Below, piece after piece: positions 1 through 10,829 of a stretch of 64,000 nucleotides of DNA. A program made the translations under genes and the position numbers. The stretch is from Melieria omissa (taxonomy: Eukaryota > Arthropoda > Insecta > Diptera > Ulidiidae), in assembly GCA_963971225.1 (NCBI GenBank), contig OZ020269.1:104359986-104423985 (forward strand). The letters are read 5' to 3'. Numbering within the stretch: position 1 is the first letter of the stretch; the number at the start of each line of letters is the position of its first letter. Under the pieces are notes generated by a model. The model saw only the letters and a program-made list of their open reading frames with translations, had not been told where the DNA came from and made no database searches.

Positions 1-1933
1 CTACTTGAGCACTCAGGCTGTGCTCTTGACTGACACCATTAACGACTATTCATGTTTTGAGGTCACACCACTGCTCATACTGCTGACCTCATTGTTCGCA
101 TAGGGACAGTCCCTGAGTGCAACGCTTCACCTCATGTTACACATTTTGAAAGATTTTGTGCGCTTAGAGGCCCCACAGCCAGACGTAAAGTTTTAATGTG
201 TAACGACCTTAAGACTTAAAAAAAATTATACATCTTCAAAATTTCGAAAACAAACTCTTCTATATGCATTTTTATATACAAGTCCGATTACAGTCCGATT
301 ACATCGATAAAAATCGTTTTGTCAATCGATAGTCTCTCATCTAAAAATAATCTAAATATCCGCACCGAAATATTCGCATCTAACCACTCATCAACTGTGA
401 CAATTATAATTGTTTTGACTGTCAGCAATTTTATAGAATTCAGAGTATTTAGGGGGTGAGTCGTGCCAGTACGGAGTCTCAATTGTCCCATGTCACAAGA
501 GGACAAATAGGATCAGCTGAATTTAATGATAGATCAGGCTCAATATTTACACATCTGTGCACAATCCATTGAGTTTCTAATTTGACAATATTTGCGAAGG
601 TTGGTCGCCTTTATTTGACAAGTTAGTTTGAAACGCACTAGAGAAACCAGTTAAACCATAGTTTAACATTTCCGCTTGAAAGCATCGTTGATGCATAGCC
701 GAAATCGGTCCGTGAAACTAAGAAAAACTTATTTTCGATTCAAAATCGTTTTAAAATACTATAAAAACTAATTTGTTTCCAGTTTCGTATAAACATCAAT
801 AAAAAATTCTCTGTTGCTGATGGAAAAATTTGTTGCAGATAGCTTCGGAAAATCAATTACGATTGCTAATATATTTGAAATAGAGGTTTTAATGGAGTTT
901 CGATAATACACATACACTTTGATTTTTTCTTAGTACAAACCCAAAAGTTGATAACCTCACGACTTTGTTCGTATGAGAGACACCGTTTGGTGGTGAATTT
1001 TTGAACATTAATGAAGTGTTGAATAAAACATTCATGATTTCTCGCTTACTTTACTACATTTCGATGTGGAAAGACAATTCCATTGAATATTACAAGTTTT
1101 GTATGACACCCACCTTAAAAGTTGGATATAGCGCTTAGGTGGTATATAGAGAAAACATTCGGAAGGGATAATAAATGGGGTCAGTCTTACATATGGAAAT
1201 AACGTCAGAGCAGCGGGAGCCCTTTTTATAAAAACGATGATTTTTTATGGCAGCCCCATTAAAGGTTTGAGATAGGGGATTAGTGGAGGAGAGTCATAGA
1301 TTTTAACCCTCTAGGAGCAACTTCTAAACAGCTTCAATCACTTTTGAAATTGGCACATTTTATTTATATACACATTTATATATAAATCTTTATTAAAATA
1401 CAAATACTATTAATGTAGCTTCTGTGAAGTTAGATAACACTGCACAACACAAAAAAAATAACAAGGTTCTGACAATGGATTCTGGTAGAGGGGGCAAAAA
1501 AAAAATATACGTGTATCGGCGTTTTGAAAGTTTACGTCTGATTTTTTTTTTAGGGGGGTTCAAAGTATTCCCCTTTCTTATGGTGAATCGGCATACGAAA
1601 ACCATGTTACCTCACATTTTAGGCGTCTGATGTGTTCAATTTAAAGTAAAATACTACGAAGAGCATTTTTGTGGAACATTTTAACCCTTTAGCTCCTATT
1701 TGTATGGGTCAATTTTACTCTTTTTTCTAAAATGCCAAAAATGTCCTGTAAACCAGGACTTTTTAAGAACAAAATGTACCACGAAAATATTTGCCATAAA
1801 ATTCTACTATAGGTCTCTGAATACATCAAAGCTCAAATATTAACTTGAACGCCAGAATTAAGCCAAAACTGAAAATGTGTTGAAGTATTTATTTCGTACT
1901 TATTCAAAATTGGTACTAAAATGTCGTCAATGT
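1..1933. other. Intergenic DNA upstream of the OBP gene
   Basis: AT-rich, with no coding region I can support. The first 40 bases (ctacttgagcactcaggctg...) resemble the 3' end of the LINE that ends near 38640, so a small LINE remnant may begin the window. A TTAACCCTTT motif near 1680 resembles the ends of the TTAA-type elements described elsewhere, but I found no partner end. Confidence 0.4.
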
Positions 1934-1940
1934 TATAAAA
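1934..1940 (+). promoter_or_regulatory. TATA box of the OBP gene
   Basis: TATAAAA lies 71 bases before the ATG at 2011. A TCATCC sequence about 27 bases downstream is in the usual place for an initiator, giving a 5' UTR of roughly 45-50 bases. Confidence 0.65.
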
Positions 1941-2010
1941 CTGTTAAGACCTAAAATATTTCATCCCACAGGTAGTGTTGTAGTACTGGTCAAGCCTCAA
2001 AAGTCGCAGC

Positions 2011-2588
2011 ATGAAATTACTTGCAATTCTTGTTGGCCTATCGACGGTGTTGTTGGGGAATCTCAATGCATCTGTGAGTACTGCACATTGCTTACACATT
2101 ATGTATGTTTTTTTTCTGTTTTTCTGTATGTTTAATTCTGTTTTTTTTTCAATAATTTTATTTGACAGCCCATTGCACTGGAGTCATTCGATCGGCCAAT
2201 TGTTTCCAAAATGTATTCGCCAGCTTTAGTTGAAAAATTACGCGAATACGAAAATAACTGCGAGGCCGAAATGCACGTTTCCGATTCGATGCGCGATAAG
2301 TTGAGGAAAGGCGACTACATCAACATTGACGCGTATGACAAGTGCTACATTAAATGCTTCCTGGAATCGATGGGCATCTTCGAACACAACGACATTGCCA
2401 TGACCAAATTGGCATCGGTGTTCGGAAGTCGGGCTCTCGGTACGCTGCGAACGAAATGTGCCAGTCATCTCGATATGGACAGACCATGTGAAGCGGCGTA
2501 TATATTTTTCGTTTGCTACATGCGAGCTAAGGAACTGTTGGATCAATACCAAAAAGAGGACTTGTCTGCAGTACAGGATGCCGTTTAA
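2011..2588 (+). CDS. Odorant-binding protein (PBP/GOBP family), two exons
   Basis: Secreted carrier of small hydrophobic ligands; members of this family act in sensillum lymph or other extracellular fluids. Exon 1 (2011-2073) encodes a 21-residue signal peptide (MKLLAILVG...). A 95-bp intron (2074-2168, GTGAGT...CAG, phase 0) follows, and exon 2 (2169-2588) completes a 160-residue protein. All six OBP cysteines are present with spacing C1-x27-C2-x3-C3-x33-C4-x9-C5-x8-C6; the x3 and x8 spacings are diagnostic. The C3 region reads CFLESMGIF, a normal OBP helix. A start at the internal ATG at 2211 would lose the signal peptide, so the spliced model is preferred. TATA box at 1934. No exact AATAAA follows the stop. 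I cannot name the orthologue. Two OBP-like genes lie 5 and 11 kb downstream, suggesting a cluster. Confidence 0.9.
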
Positions 2589-2805
2589 TTACAATATGTT
2601 TCCGGTAGCTTTTGCATATATAATTTCACGTTTTTCGGTTATATAAACATTATTCAATACATAACATTTGCACGATTCGATTAGGACTCGTAAGTGCTGT
2701 GAAAAAGTATATAAATGAACTTGTGATAAATATGTCATTGGCAAAATCATTGGCGTAGGGATTCTTAGATTCAGATTGGGGTTCCACAGCATGTTTATTT
2801 TACTA

Positions 2806-3137
2806 GTAATTAATTAATTAATTGATTGGCACGACAGCCCGCTCACGCGAGACTAAGGCCTAGCTTCCCGCAACCACCCGTGTTGTGCGTGTGAATTTTG
2901 TACGCAGGTGGAAGGGACCTACAGTTTTATCCCGGTTCCGAACGGCAGGTTGGGAGCTCTTTCATAGGCAATTTTTACTCTCAGAGGTTTGCCATTTCCA
3001 ACTGAGAGGACAGCCACCGAAAGAGAAAACGAGTTTCCCGTTATTTTTTTTAGGTGTTACTACATGCAGAATTCGAACTTGCGTCGCTCTGCATGCGACT
3101 CGTTGGACCGCGCACTAACCAACTGAGCCACGGCGGC
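2806..3137 (-). mobile_element. tRNA-derived SINE, family A, copy 1
   Basis: Read on the minus strand it begins gccgccgtggctcagttggt (A box) and has an aagttcgaattc B box about 50 bases later, then a non-tRNA body and a (TTAA)n tail at 2806-2825. A second copy, in the other orientation, lies at 35145-35456 and matches along the whole length, including the ends ccgccgt and gctgtcgtgcca. It is not a functional tRNA: the arms do not fold well and the homology continues far beyond tRNA length. No clear target duplication is visible for this copy. Confidence 0.85.
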
Positions 3138-3139
3138 TG

Positions 3140-3573
3140 CCAAAAATGAATCCATTCAAAAAAGTAAACAACCAGAAGTTTCTAAAAACATGCAAGTTAA
3201 AATCTTCTTTACACTAACTTGACTTGTCACATTCACAATACACAGGGAAAATGGTATAAATAAGAGGATTAAGAAAGAAACATGTAATATAAAACCATCA
3301 TTTGAAAAACTATAGCGAAACTTGAATTATGCCTTTTCAGCAGGTTAGCCAGGTGATTTGGCAATTAAATGCGTTTTTAAGTTATTTGTCATAAATATTT
3401 TATTCCTAGTTTTAAATTAAGTCCACAGAATTGTATTGAATACATAGTTATATTTTATTTGATTGAAGAAAAGTCTGAACTAGTTCCTTAAAGTAATAAA
3501 TTCAATCCCGAAAAAGTCTCGGGATCCCGGGATTGTGTTTTTCAGTCCCGAAAATCCCGGGATTGCAACCCCT
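3140..3573. repeat. Dispersed repeat with ATCCCGGGAT-rich end
   Basis: Bases about 3145-3300 match 33825-33990 in inverse orientation (shared landmarks: cacattcacaatacacaggg and taagaggattaagaaagaaa). Bases 3505-3573 carry repeated atcccgggat and end cgggattgcaacccctac. A similar end occurs at 34205-34315 (ttgcaatcccta). Such TAGGG-plus-palindrome ends resemble DNA-transposon termini. The element is non-coding; its class is uncertain. Confidence 0.5.
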
Positions 3574-4759
3574 ACTGGTTATCCCCCGATCAATTGACCC
3601 GCAACCAGTTTGGTCACATTGTGATTGATGGAAGACATGCTTCTAGCATTCAAGATGTGCGCACGTTCTGAGGACACAACATCGACTCGGATCACTACCT
3701 TGTTGCAGCCAAGGTACAAGCTTGCCAGAAAATAGAAATTGTTTTTCAATTTGAGCCTTTCGCCAGCGCAACAACAACAACAGCATATCGTTTTAACCTC
3801 ACATCGGATACAAAATGCTTGGCTTTACAATGTGAACAAAGCCACCGATGTGGTTAATTTTTAATTATAGCAACAAATTTCCTCCCTTCGTTAAAATTTT
3901 GTTTCTTCTTTTTGTAGTTGATGTTGCCATTTTTCAAAAAGAACTCTAAGTTCTTTTTGTAAGATTTGAGTTGGATTCTTAACCCTTCGCTGCATGATTT
4001 AATTTCAGTGAAGGAAACATATTTTTGTCACATAATTCTTGTTGCTTGTTAAGTTCTGAAGGTAAAAATTAAATTGTTTTGAATTCCTGTATCTATGAAA
4101 GAAGTTTTCCGTATCCTGGTGAGAACGCTACCATCGAAATGAAAGTCGGTTTTATCTATGTTTTAGTATTAGCTACTACGAGGAGTCGAACAGTGGTCAG
4201 ACGTCACTGTATACTCGTTATTTAACGCACTAAACAGCTGAGCGACGACCACCGCCATATCACCATCGTCACCTATAACCAAAATTATTTCACCAAATCG
4301 AAAAGCTTGTTGTTTTTCGATTCTCACATGCTTTCAATGTTATTCGTAAAATTCCGTTAGTAATCAAATGTTTTAACATAAAAGACACAGCTGAAAAATG
4401 TATGAAGTCAAAAGACCAAACAAATTCTTAACCCTTAATTTACCACGATAGATTTTGATTTGCAAAAATATGAAAAGCACATTTTAATTATTTCCCGATT
4501 GAAGTGCTTCACGTGCCGTCACCTTATTGCAACATCATCTTATATAAGGAATTAATTGGTTTTTTCACTCGCTCCAACAAAATATTTTCCCAACCATCTT
4601 CTTGTCCATTATTATCGCTAAGTATTTGTTTTGGGGTTTCAAAACCAATGCAGAGCTATGAATCCTTGGTGGTGATCGCAGTGGAACTTGTATCTTCTAA
4701 TGAGGAGCGGATCATTGATTTTTTCGCGTACACATGCAATACCGATTGTGTTACACATA
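3574..4759. other. Intergenic DNA
   Basis: No coding region supported. Contains the SINE-like head at 4180-4256 and two TTAACCCTT motifs near 3980 and 4430 in direct orientation. Confidence 0.4.
4180..4256 (-). mobile_element. SINE-like tRNA-derived head
   Basis: On the minus strand, ggcggtggtcgtcgctcagc tgtttagtgcg followed about 45 bases later by gttcgactcctcg reproduces A-box and B-box spacing. The acceptor stem does not pair, so it is not a working tRNA gene. The body to the left (down to about 4000) shares only scattered similarity with SINE family A. Confidence 0.5.
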
Positions 4760-6143
4760 AAGGGTGACCAGATAGGTTGTGCGGCAGGACCGCACTTCCA
4801 CTCGGAGGCCACAATGGCCCATTGTGAATCCCTTCTTATGGTGTTCTGGAGCTAACCAATAGTCTGAGGGAAACCAATTCCACCTCTTAATGAAGGAGAG
4901 CAGATTCCAAATTTCGACTTTCGGCGCGCAATCCAGGTCTGTCAGGAATCTTGAACCCAAGGTGCGGAGTCGGCGTTCCTGCAGAGCCGGGCAGTGGCAC
5001 AGGAAGTGTTGTGTCGTTTCTACTTATTCTACATCTCCACAGCTTCGGCAGACATCACTGGAGAGAGACTGGTAAGCATAGATCCAATAGCGCATTATCC
5101 GGTGATGATTCCAACGAGCTGTCGACTGCAGGTACGACTCAGGGACAGTACGAATCGTGTTCGTCAAGGAGAGGGAGGGCCACAGTGTCCGGCAGGTGCC
5201 GCAGTGTGTCCTGGTTCGCCATGATGACTCAATTTCCTTTTTGGTCAACCTGTCAATATACATGTACAGGGCAGATCGACGGAAACACAGAGGTATCCAC
5301 TTCGGTGGCAGACAAGGCGCCCCTTTTCTTGCCATCTCGTTCGATGCTTCGTTCTCTGCCACTCCTGAGTGGCCTGGAACCCAACGGAGAGTGACCTGGT
5401 GGTGCCGAATGCCTTGAAGTGCGGTACGACACCTTTGCACTACCTGTGATTTCACAACAATTGATTCCAGCGCTCTGAGCGCCGCCTGACTCCACGAAAA
5501 TTGTGACATCTGTGGGTGGTAGCTCACTGCCACGGATAAGTTCGGCAGCCTTCCAAATTGCATAGATCTCTGCTTGTAAAATACTGCAGAGGTCCGGCAG
5601 TCTGAATGCCACATATCATTCAGACTGCAGTACATCGGAGTAGAGACCATCTCCAGTACCTTCCTCCATTTTGGAGCCGTCGGTGAAAACGGAGATGGAA
5701 GCGTCTCTCGTCGCACCTGTCAGCTCCCATTCCTCCCTTGTGGCATATGAGGCTTGTGCGCGCGTGTCGAAATCCAGGTATGGGATCAGATAGTCCGTGC
5801 AGGAATTCAACTGATATCCGATATCCGGCTTCGCGAAAAACGTAAGAATTCCATAGTGTCCCTAAACGTGTTACCTCCACAAGTTGGCTTCCCTCAGTCT
5901 GAGAGCGCCTTTGACGCTTAATGAACAGCTCAATGGAATGAAGGTGCAAGATCACATCCAGCCCAGCCTGGGGGTGCTTTTGACAGTGCCTGCTTTTCCA
6001 TAGCCACTAGTCTCTGCATCTTCATCGGTCGCGTTACCAGGGACAATGGCTCCGTGTCTTAGGATCGGCCGTATGATCGCGGTATACATACAATGATCAA
6101 TAGTCGGCTGCAATCCCCACTTTTCCCGAAAGCCCTTTAACAA
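4760..6143 (-). pseudogene. Decayed LINE ORF2, 3' part (RT thumb, RNase H, zinc knuckle)
   Basis: Minus-strand pieces in several frames give, in order, an RT thumb stretch (YTAIIRPILRHGAIV, about 6090-6040), an RNase H region ending WVPGHSGVAENEA (about 5380-5340), and a C-terminal CRSC...HFLCHCPAL zinc-knuckle region (about 5040-4990). RNase H after RT and a cysteine/histidine C-terminus are known of I/LOA/R1-type non-LTR retrotransposons. Multiple frameshifts and stops are present and the 5' part is missing, as usual for a dead-on-arrival LINE copy. Confidence 0.8.
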
Positions 6144-7044
6144 ATGTTAAAAGCATTCAGGTTCTTTTTCGCCAACTCTTGCGCTTACAAGAGAGCTTGG
6201 AGTGGAGTATGGGAGAGTAGTGCCACCAAGTTTAAGCAGCTTAAACTTCGGAAGGAATTTTTCCAGCAGGCATGTCTCAGCAACTGTCAAAGACATTCAA
6301 GTGTTCAAATATTCAGTGTAATTTGCTATTTCACCATGCATTGCTTTACATTTGCCGAATGTGTGAAAATTTTAACAAAATGAAATTCCAGTTGTAAATA
6401 CAGGATCAGCCAGTATTCTTTGGTTGTTGAATGACTGATTCATTGAATAAATCCTTCCTTTTCATTCATTCATAAACAAATTTAAGCCAAAGAACACTGA
6501 GTGACAGCATTTGCGAAACCTTCTACAACGTTCAAAAGTGGATTACTTTGGCGAGTGGGTCATCTTATGGCCAGCGTTTATTAATTTTAGCTGCGATCAT
6601 GCATCTTGCCAGCCGTCGATTTTTTTCTCTTGGGTCAACGTCAATATCGTAACTTGAATGAATTGGACCGACCACTTGCAGCACTGGCAGCTTCAAAGTT
6701 GGAACAGTAATTTTAATGATACATAACTAATGCCTTCCATGAAGCTCCAAAATAATGCCCGAATAAAATTCATATTTGATATTATTGTTGTTTTATTTAA
6801 AAGTAATTTTTTATCGTTTTTATCTGGTCACGCTTTGTTCTCAAGGTCGCTGTTATGAGATTGCTGCCACTTCTACCCGTTGTTACTGTAGCAATATTGC
6901 CTGCATATGCCACCAGCTTGGGCGCTTCGTCCTCAAAGTGCTGCGCAGCCCCACCCAAAATGATATTCTGCATTGTTGCCCGGTGTCAGTAATCTCACTT
7001 CGAGTGTAACGAATTTTCGTTGATAGGCGGAAAGCGAAAGAACG
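6144..7044. other. Intergenic DNA upstream of OBP-like gene 1
   Basis: No gene supported. The last 150 bases correspond to the promoter region of OBP-like gene 2. Bases about 6945-6975 (gcagccccacccaaaatgat) match the right side of the hAT-like miniature element at 12581-12703. Confidence 0.4.
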
Positions 7045-7051
7045 TATAAAA
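7045..7051 (+). promoter_or_regulatory. TATA box of OBP-like gene 1
   Basis: TATAAAA followed by GG, 93 bases before the ATG at 7138. The same box and flanks occur in the paralogue at 12791-12797. Confidence 0.75.
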
Positions 7052-7137
7052 GGCCAGTGCTGATTCAAGCAATGAACACTTCCAGCGAAAACTGCCGCCA
7101 CCGACGTTACTCACTACATCGCAACTCTAGCAACGCC

Positions 7138-7830
7138 ATGAAAGCAGTTTTAGTCTTTGTGTTTCTGTCGCTACTTAGCGCTTCACTCGCCGCGAGCGAT
7201 CTAGACAAAAAAGTAAGTAGATCCGTTTTAACGAATTTATCGTAATAATGTCTCCCGAATGTCATTCCAAACTATATTTTATCAGCACATAACCGCGACG
7301 CTGACCTTCGATGGTATTTGGTCTTGTGCCACGTCGAAATTTCGTTTAGCTAATTTGTTTTTTTTAAATGTCACACAACTACTTGAAACCTTTCCTAAGC
7401 GTTTCACATTGGTAGTACTGATTTTGATACTAAATTTGTATTGATGCTCGATACTGCCGAGGATACATTTGTTCATAGGAATTGGTGGTGGATCGCGGTT
7501 ATTTACGGATTGATCTATTTGTCTTTGTATTTGTATTTTAAGCTTGCAGAATGCTATGTAAAGTTTCCGGAAGCCGCAAGACATGTATCCGGAGAAGATC
7601 TTAATCACATTGAAAAGGAGTTCACTTTGTGTATTCTGAAGGTGATGCGATTATACCACGACGGCAAGTTTGACATGATCAAGCTGCCTGTGGAAATAAA
7701 GAACCAGATGAAGCCCGAAACGTATAGTCTATTAGAGAACGTAGTAAGCAGCGTCAAGGGCACAGACGATGCCGATACGGCGTTTTTAATTATCAATGCA
7801 ATTGCACAGCTGCTTGTTCCAGATCTCTAG
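7138..7830 (+). CDS. Secreted cysteine-poor OBP-like protein, copy 1
   Basis: Exon 1 (7138-7212) encodes a 25-residue signal peptide region (MKAVLVFVFLS...). The intron is 7213-7542 (GTAAGT...TTTTAAG; AAG acceptor, phase 0), and exon 2 (7543-7830) gives a 120-residue protein. The nearer CAG at 7547-7549 would give an immediate stop, so the AAG acceptor is preferred. Exon 2 looks like a degenerate odorant-binding protein. A cysteine at the C1 position (LAEC) is followed 25 residues later by one at C3 (TLC), and GTDDADTAF aligns with the usual GTDxCDxA block around C5. C2, C4, C5 and C6 are replaced. Ligand binding is therefore an inference. The context is a cluster with the true OBP at 2011 and the paralogue at 12883. 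It could instead be a fast-evolving secreted protein of another helical family. Confidence 0.7.
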
Positions 7831-8399
7831 AATAATAATAATAACATATTACAGTATGCAACACGTGTAACTTATTCTATATGTTCGAGTTTTTACGGCC
7901 TGTTTGGGACAAACATGACTGAATTGAAATTTTTACGGCAATATAACGACTCGGTTACAAATAATTGTGTTATTATTTGTAAATTACAACAATTCGTTCT
8001 ACACATTACACAATTTCCTGTGACGCAATTTGTCACGGACTTTTATATAAACATGACATAAGTATATATCTAATGGCATACAAATAACAATCGTTGTCAT
8101 TCAAAATCTTTGTCGAAACGATTTTTGCATCGAAGCTTAAACGAACAAGCCGTGATAGATTTCTACCTGTGATCCTAATTAATTGAATAGTGGCCTGCCT
8201 TATTGAGATATGTATCCAACAAGGTTTTCTGAAGCAATCTATATCCATACTAAACTTGATTTGGTTGTATATATATCGAAGAACATGCTTTCTACACACA
8301 CATGCACACTTGTGCTCACAATTGATGTTGATAGTGATGCCATAAATACATACATAATACGTCTAGCTAACTTATTAATCCTTTTATGAATTTCAGCCT

Positions 8400-9350
8400 T
8401 TGTCCAAGAGATCCTGTTCTACTATTCCCACTACTTTGTATCTAAATGATGTGACTGCTAAATCTCCCTACGAAGCTGCCAACCTGTTTGCTGAGTTTTT
8501 CCGCTCTAATTCTGTATCCGACTGCAATAGCAATGTGAATGCACATGGTGATATTTGCTCTTCCAACAATTTTGGTTCTCTTTCACTTTCCTATGTTGAT
8601 GTCATTGAGGGTTTTCGTCAACTTAAACCCACGTTTCAACCTGACGTTGATGGTTTATCAGCGTCCATGTTGAAGCGTTGTCCTTCCCTCGTCAGTTCGC
8701 TTCTACTGATTTTTAATAAATCTCTTGCTGCTGGGGTTTTCTTAGATGCTTGGAAAGTAACTTCAATCACTCCAGTTTTTAAGAGTGGCAACAAAAATAA
8801 TGTTACCAATTATCGTCCTATCTTTAAGTTGTCCGCTGTGTCCAAGCTCTTTGAATGTATCATTATAATGTTACCAATTATCGTCCTATCTCTAAGTTGT
8901 CCGCTGTATCCAAGCTTTTTGAATATATCATTAAAAATAAACTCTATTTTGCTGTCAAAAACATTTTATGTCCTAATCAACATGGTTTCATGTCTGGCCG
9001 GTTAACTGTCACAAACTTGGCTATTTTCACCGAAGACTGTCTATCAGCTTTTCACTCCGGTTTCCAAGTGGATTGTGCTCATACGGATTTTTCGAAGGCC
9101 TTTGATAAAGTTTGCTAAACTTGGTTTTCATTCTGTCTTCTTACACTGGATTACCTCCTATCTTAGTAGTCGCAGTTGTACTGTTGTGATTGACAATGGT
9201 TAATCGAACATGCTCCCATGTTGCTTACTCTAAGTCTCATTGTCCGCCGCAAACGCCCTTTTAAGTCTTTTAGTGAGATTAGGGACCTTGGAGTTATTTT
9301 TGATTCCAAGCTCACTTTTTCCAGTCATCTCAACTTTACTATCTCTAAAG
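8400..9350 (+). pseudogene. LINE reverse transcriptase fragment
   Basis: Reads through typical non-LTR RT landmarks: FLDAWKVTSITPVFKSG, NYRPI.KLSAVSKLFE, NQHGFMSGR, DFSKAFDKV and, near the end, DLGVIFDSKLTF. The catalytic FADD/YADD block between DFSKAFDKV and DLGVIFDSKL is missing. A 68-bp stretch holding the NYRPI motif is tandemly duplicated (8799-8866 and 8867-8934), which breaks the frame. Type: Jockey/CR1-like RT without visible RNase H. Confidence 0.85.
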
Positions 9351-9439
9351 CATGGTTGGTTGGTTGGTTGAAGTGGCTGACTCACAGTCCCCCTGCTAGT
9401 CACAATTAGCGCATAGACGCCGTTTTGGTACCACATGCT

Positions 9440-10230
9440 CACCGAAAACTAAACCTGGTTTCTATTATGACTACATCCACCTGGTGGAATTTAGGTATCC
9501 AAGAAGATTCCCCAGACTTACTGTCGAGCAGTCGGTCGAACAAGTAAGGAAGTGTTTCCCTAGAGACTTAAATCTTGCCCTTGCCAAAGCTGGGCAGTGA
9601 TAGAGGAAGTGATTGGGGTGTCTCTTTCTCATCTAAATTCCCGCAGCTCCTACAGTGGGTATTGAAGGAGATGCTTAGCCTCTCCGCATGTAGACCTATG
9701 GTCCAGTGGCCTGTGATGACCGCTGTAAGCCTGGCGACGTCCGTGCGAGATTTCTTGATAAGGTCGCCGGATCTCTGCTAATTGTAGGAGGGCCACATCT
9801 CCCGCGAGGTACGACAGGAACGACTTCCAGCGACTTCCACCTCCGATTGGCAAGACTGATATAGTCTCCTCCTGATAACTTCCAAAGGCGTCGGAACCGA
9901 GACACCCAGTGATGCATCAAGCGAGGCACCTGAGCGCGCCAATTCGTCCGCCCTCTCATTCCCTTCAATGTTCCTATGGCCAGGAACCCAGATAAGCGTG
10001 ATATCAGCACAACGACTTAGCGCGCTTAGCGCCATCTTACACTCCTCGACCAGCCTTGACTGGAACGTGGTAGATTGTAGAGCCTTTATTGTTGCCTGAC
10101 TGTCAATGAATATTGCAACCCTGCACCTATCAGTGATATGTCTCTCTACCAGTCGGCAGGCTTCCCTGACCGCCAAGACTTCTGCCGGAAAAACTGTGGC
10201 ATCTCTAAAGCATATTCTATGCATGCTTTT
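9440..10230 (-). pseudogene. Decayed LINE, RNase H and C-terminus
   Basis: A 148-codon frame at 10224-9778 carries RNase H motifs (PAEVLAVREACRLVE, IFIDSQATIKAL, WVPGHRNIEGNERADELAR). A frameshifted continuation carries CRSCGNL. The 5' (RT) part is absent. Same general type as the 4760-6143 copy but a distinct, diverged sequence. Confidence 0.8.
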
Positions 10231-10259
10231 GTTAGGCGGAACAGTGTTGACTTCACTGA

Positions 10260-10700
10260 TCCTTACACCGTAAAAACGCCTTTTAACCCTTTTAGTTAAA
10301 GGGAAAGGGTTAAAGAATTGAGTTGGATGGGCGGTGCCACGCCCAGCATCCCCTGCCGAAGGACACGACTAAATCGTAAGTTTGTGCCGAGTGTCACTGA
10401 TGTGAATGCTATAGTTTCACGGGAATTTAAAAAGTGCCACGCCCCTAGTCCAACGCCCATTACATTTAATCGATGGAACGAGACGTGTACGTCATGACAC
10501 TGTACCAAATTTCAATGCTGTCCGACTTATAATTTCGATATATACCGTATTAAAAATTTAGGTTGTATGGGTGGTGCCACGCCCACCTTTTGTACAAACA
10601 TGTTGTATAGCTATAAACCTCCGTAATGACATCTACTATGAAACACAAAAAGAAATGTTGCCAAAAGAATGAACCGTTTTCGCGGTGTTCTAACAGATGG
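10260..10700. repeat. Short GC-palindrome repeats (GGTGCCACGCCC)
   Basis: The motif gggYggtgccacgccca occurs near 10328 and 10570, and the shorter tgccacgccc near 10434, in otherwise AT-rich DNA. Near 10278-10310 there is ttaaccctttt...aaagggttaa, a miniature inverted repeat. Non-coding; class unknown. Confidence 0.45.
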
Positions 10701-10829
10701 CGTAACTTGATTTTGTGAACAGTGATTCACCTTTCCAAATATGTGTTGGAAAGCTATTGCCATATAGTTTTAGAATCAGTATGTGTCATTTAGCTGAAGC
10801 GTAAACAACAATACCTGTTTTACTCTGAA

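Larger units (their letters stand above)
6985..8321 (+). repeat. Tandem segmental duplication, unit 1
   Basis: Includes promoter, both exons, intron and about 490 bases of downstream DNA of OBP-like gene 1. The same order recurs at about 12735-14653, where a 556-bp SINE interrupts the downstream part. Similarity starts near ctcacttcgagtgtaacg and ends near gctcacaattg. Confidence 0.85.

Noticed and set aside
1..200. Possible LINE coding fragment at the window start
   Set aside because: Only short phrase similarity to LINE 3' ends; no protein motif could be read.
2238..2552. 104-codon antisense frame over OBP exon 2
   Set aside because: Shadow of the real OBP coding strand.
3060..3137. Possible functional tRNA gene
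   Set aside because: A and B boxes are present but stems do not pair, and homology with 35145-35456 continues into a SINE body.
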